Origin: Dankookia rubra
GTDB lineage: Bacteria; Pseudomonadota; Alphaproteobacteria; Acetobacterales; Acetobacteraceae
Direction: 5' to 3'
Assembly (NCBI RefSeq): GCF_004355005.1
Contig: NZ_SMSJ01000015.1
Location: forward strand, 1-64,000
Length of the DNA stretch: 64,000 nt
Shown: piece by piece, positions 63,893-64,000 of the stretch
How positions within the stretch are numbered: the first letter of the stretch is position 1
Layout of the letters: every line of letters begins with the position of its first letter
The notes under the pieces: generated by a model
Told to the model about the DNA's origin: nothing
The model's input: only the letters and a program-made list of their open reading frames with translations
Databases searched by the model: none
Translations under genes and position numbers: made by a program

Positions 63893-64000
63893 ATGGAGCC
63901 GACCCGCCGCCTGCTGCTTGCCGCCGCCCTGCCCCTGGCAGCCCTCCCCCTGGCCGCCCTTCCCCTGGCAGCCCGGGCGGAGGCCTGGCCCGCCCGCCCG
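63893..64000 (+). CDS. Probable TctC/Bug-family solute-binding protein, N-terminal part (partial)
   Basis: The first 36 codons from ATG 63893 encode an export signal: RR, then a hydrophobic core built on LAALPLAALPLAA, and cleavage after ARA, then EAWPARP. AWPARP followed by a beta strand is the usual mature start of Bug/TctC proteins, but the rest is off the window. It is divergent from the LysR gene, common for Bug proteins. Confidence 0.55.
   Translation, partial: MEPTRRLLLAAALPLAALPLAALPLAARAEAWPARP

Overview
The window is GC-rich (about 70% by eye), with dense genes, many TTG/GTG starts and long antisense open frames. Gene content and order (split hisB-hisH-hisA-hisF-hisE cluster beside hslVU; mdh-sucC-sucD-sucA-sucB; fused MrpAB antiporter operon; cyanide-insensitive type cytochrome bd; TRAP solute-binding proteins) suggest an alphaproteobacterium of the Acetobacteraceae, Roseomonas-like. 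That placement is inference; no rRNA or marker search was possible.

Region by region. Positions 1-3724 are an accessory patch: an IS630 transposase fragment running off the left edge, a metallo-beta-lactamase-fold gene missing its N-terminal half, a radical SAM enzyme preceded by a 73-residue acidic protein of unknown function, and an IS5-family element whose transposase needs a -1 frameshift. Positions 3815-12388 hold a LysR/aldo-keto reductase divergon and a GcvA-like regulator followed by a catabolic operon (SAF-type oxidoreductase, ABM-like protein, 3-hydroxyisobutyrate-dehydrogenase-like protein, TRAP transporter) whose membrane subunits carry several frame breaks. Positions 12682-19200 are ptsN plus the Mrp Na+/H+ antiporter operon. 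Positions 19201-27387 are looser: a KptA N-domain-only protein, perfect palindromes, a zinc-ribbon protein, two PHB-depolymerase-type esterases around a ribbon-helix-helix regulator with an operator-like repeat, a DUF4112 protein, a decayed peptide deformylase and a cupin.

Positions 27388-34294 are the histidine cluster, interrupted by a plus-strand flippase-like gene and a small secreted protein. A Crp-like regulator, hslVU, an extradiol dioxygenase, an EcsC protein, a GNAT enzyme and an FTR1 iron permease with a Fur-box-like site follow. Positions 41452-44068 encode cytochrome bd (CioAB type) with a 36-residue DUF2474 subunit. Positions 47660-55187 encode the lower TCA cycle from 2-oxoglutarate to oxaloacetate except the E3 subunit. 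The right end has ZapE, a 2OG-Fe oxygenase remnant, a sugar dehydrogenase/dihaem cytochrome c pair, ahcY behind a SahR-like operator, an orphan TRAP binding protein and a LysR gene divergent from the start of a probable TctC/Bug protein.

The most unusual non-coding signal is a family of four multi-hairpin intergenic repeats of about 125-146 bp (27801, 30678, 46121, 47092), present in both orientations; two inverted copies bracket a single short-chain dehydrogenase gene. The most interesting protein-coding candidate for an undescribed system is the radical SAM/small protein pair at 1059-2441.
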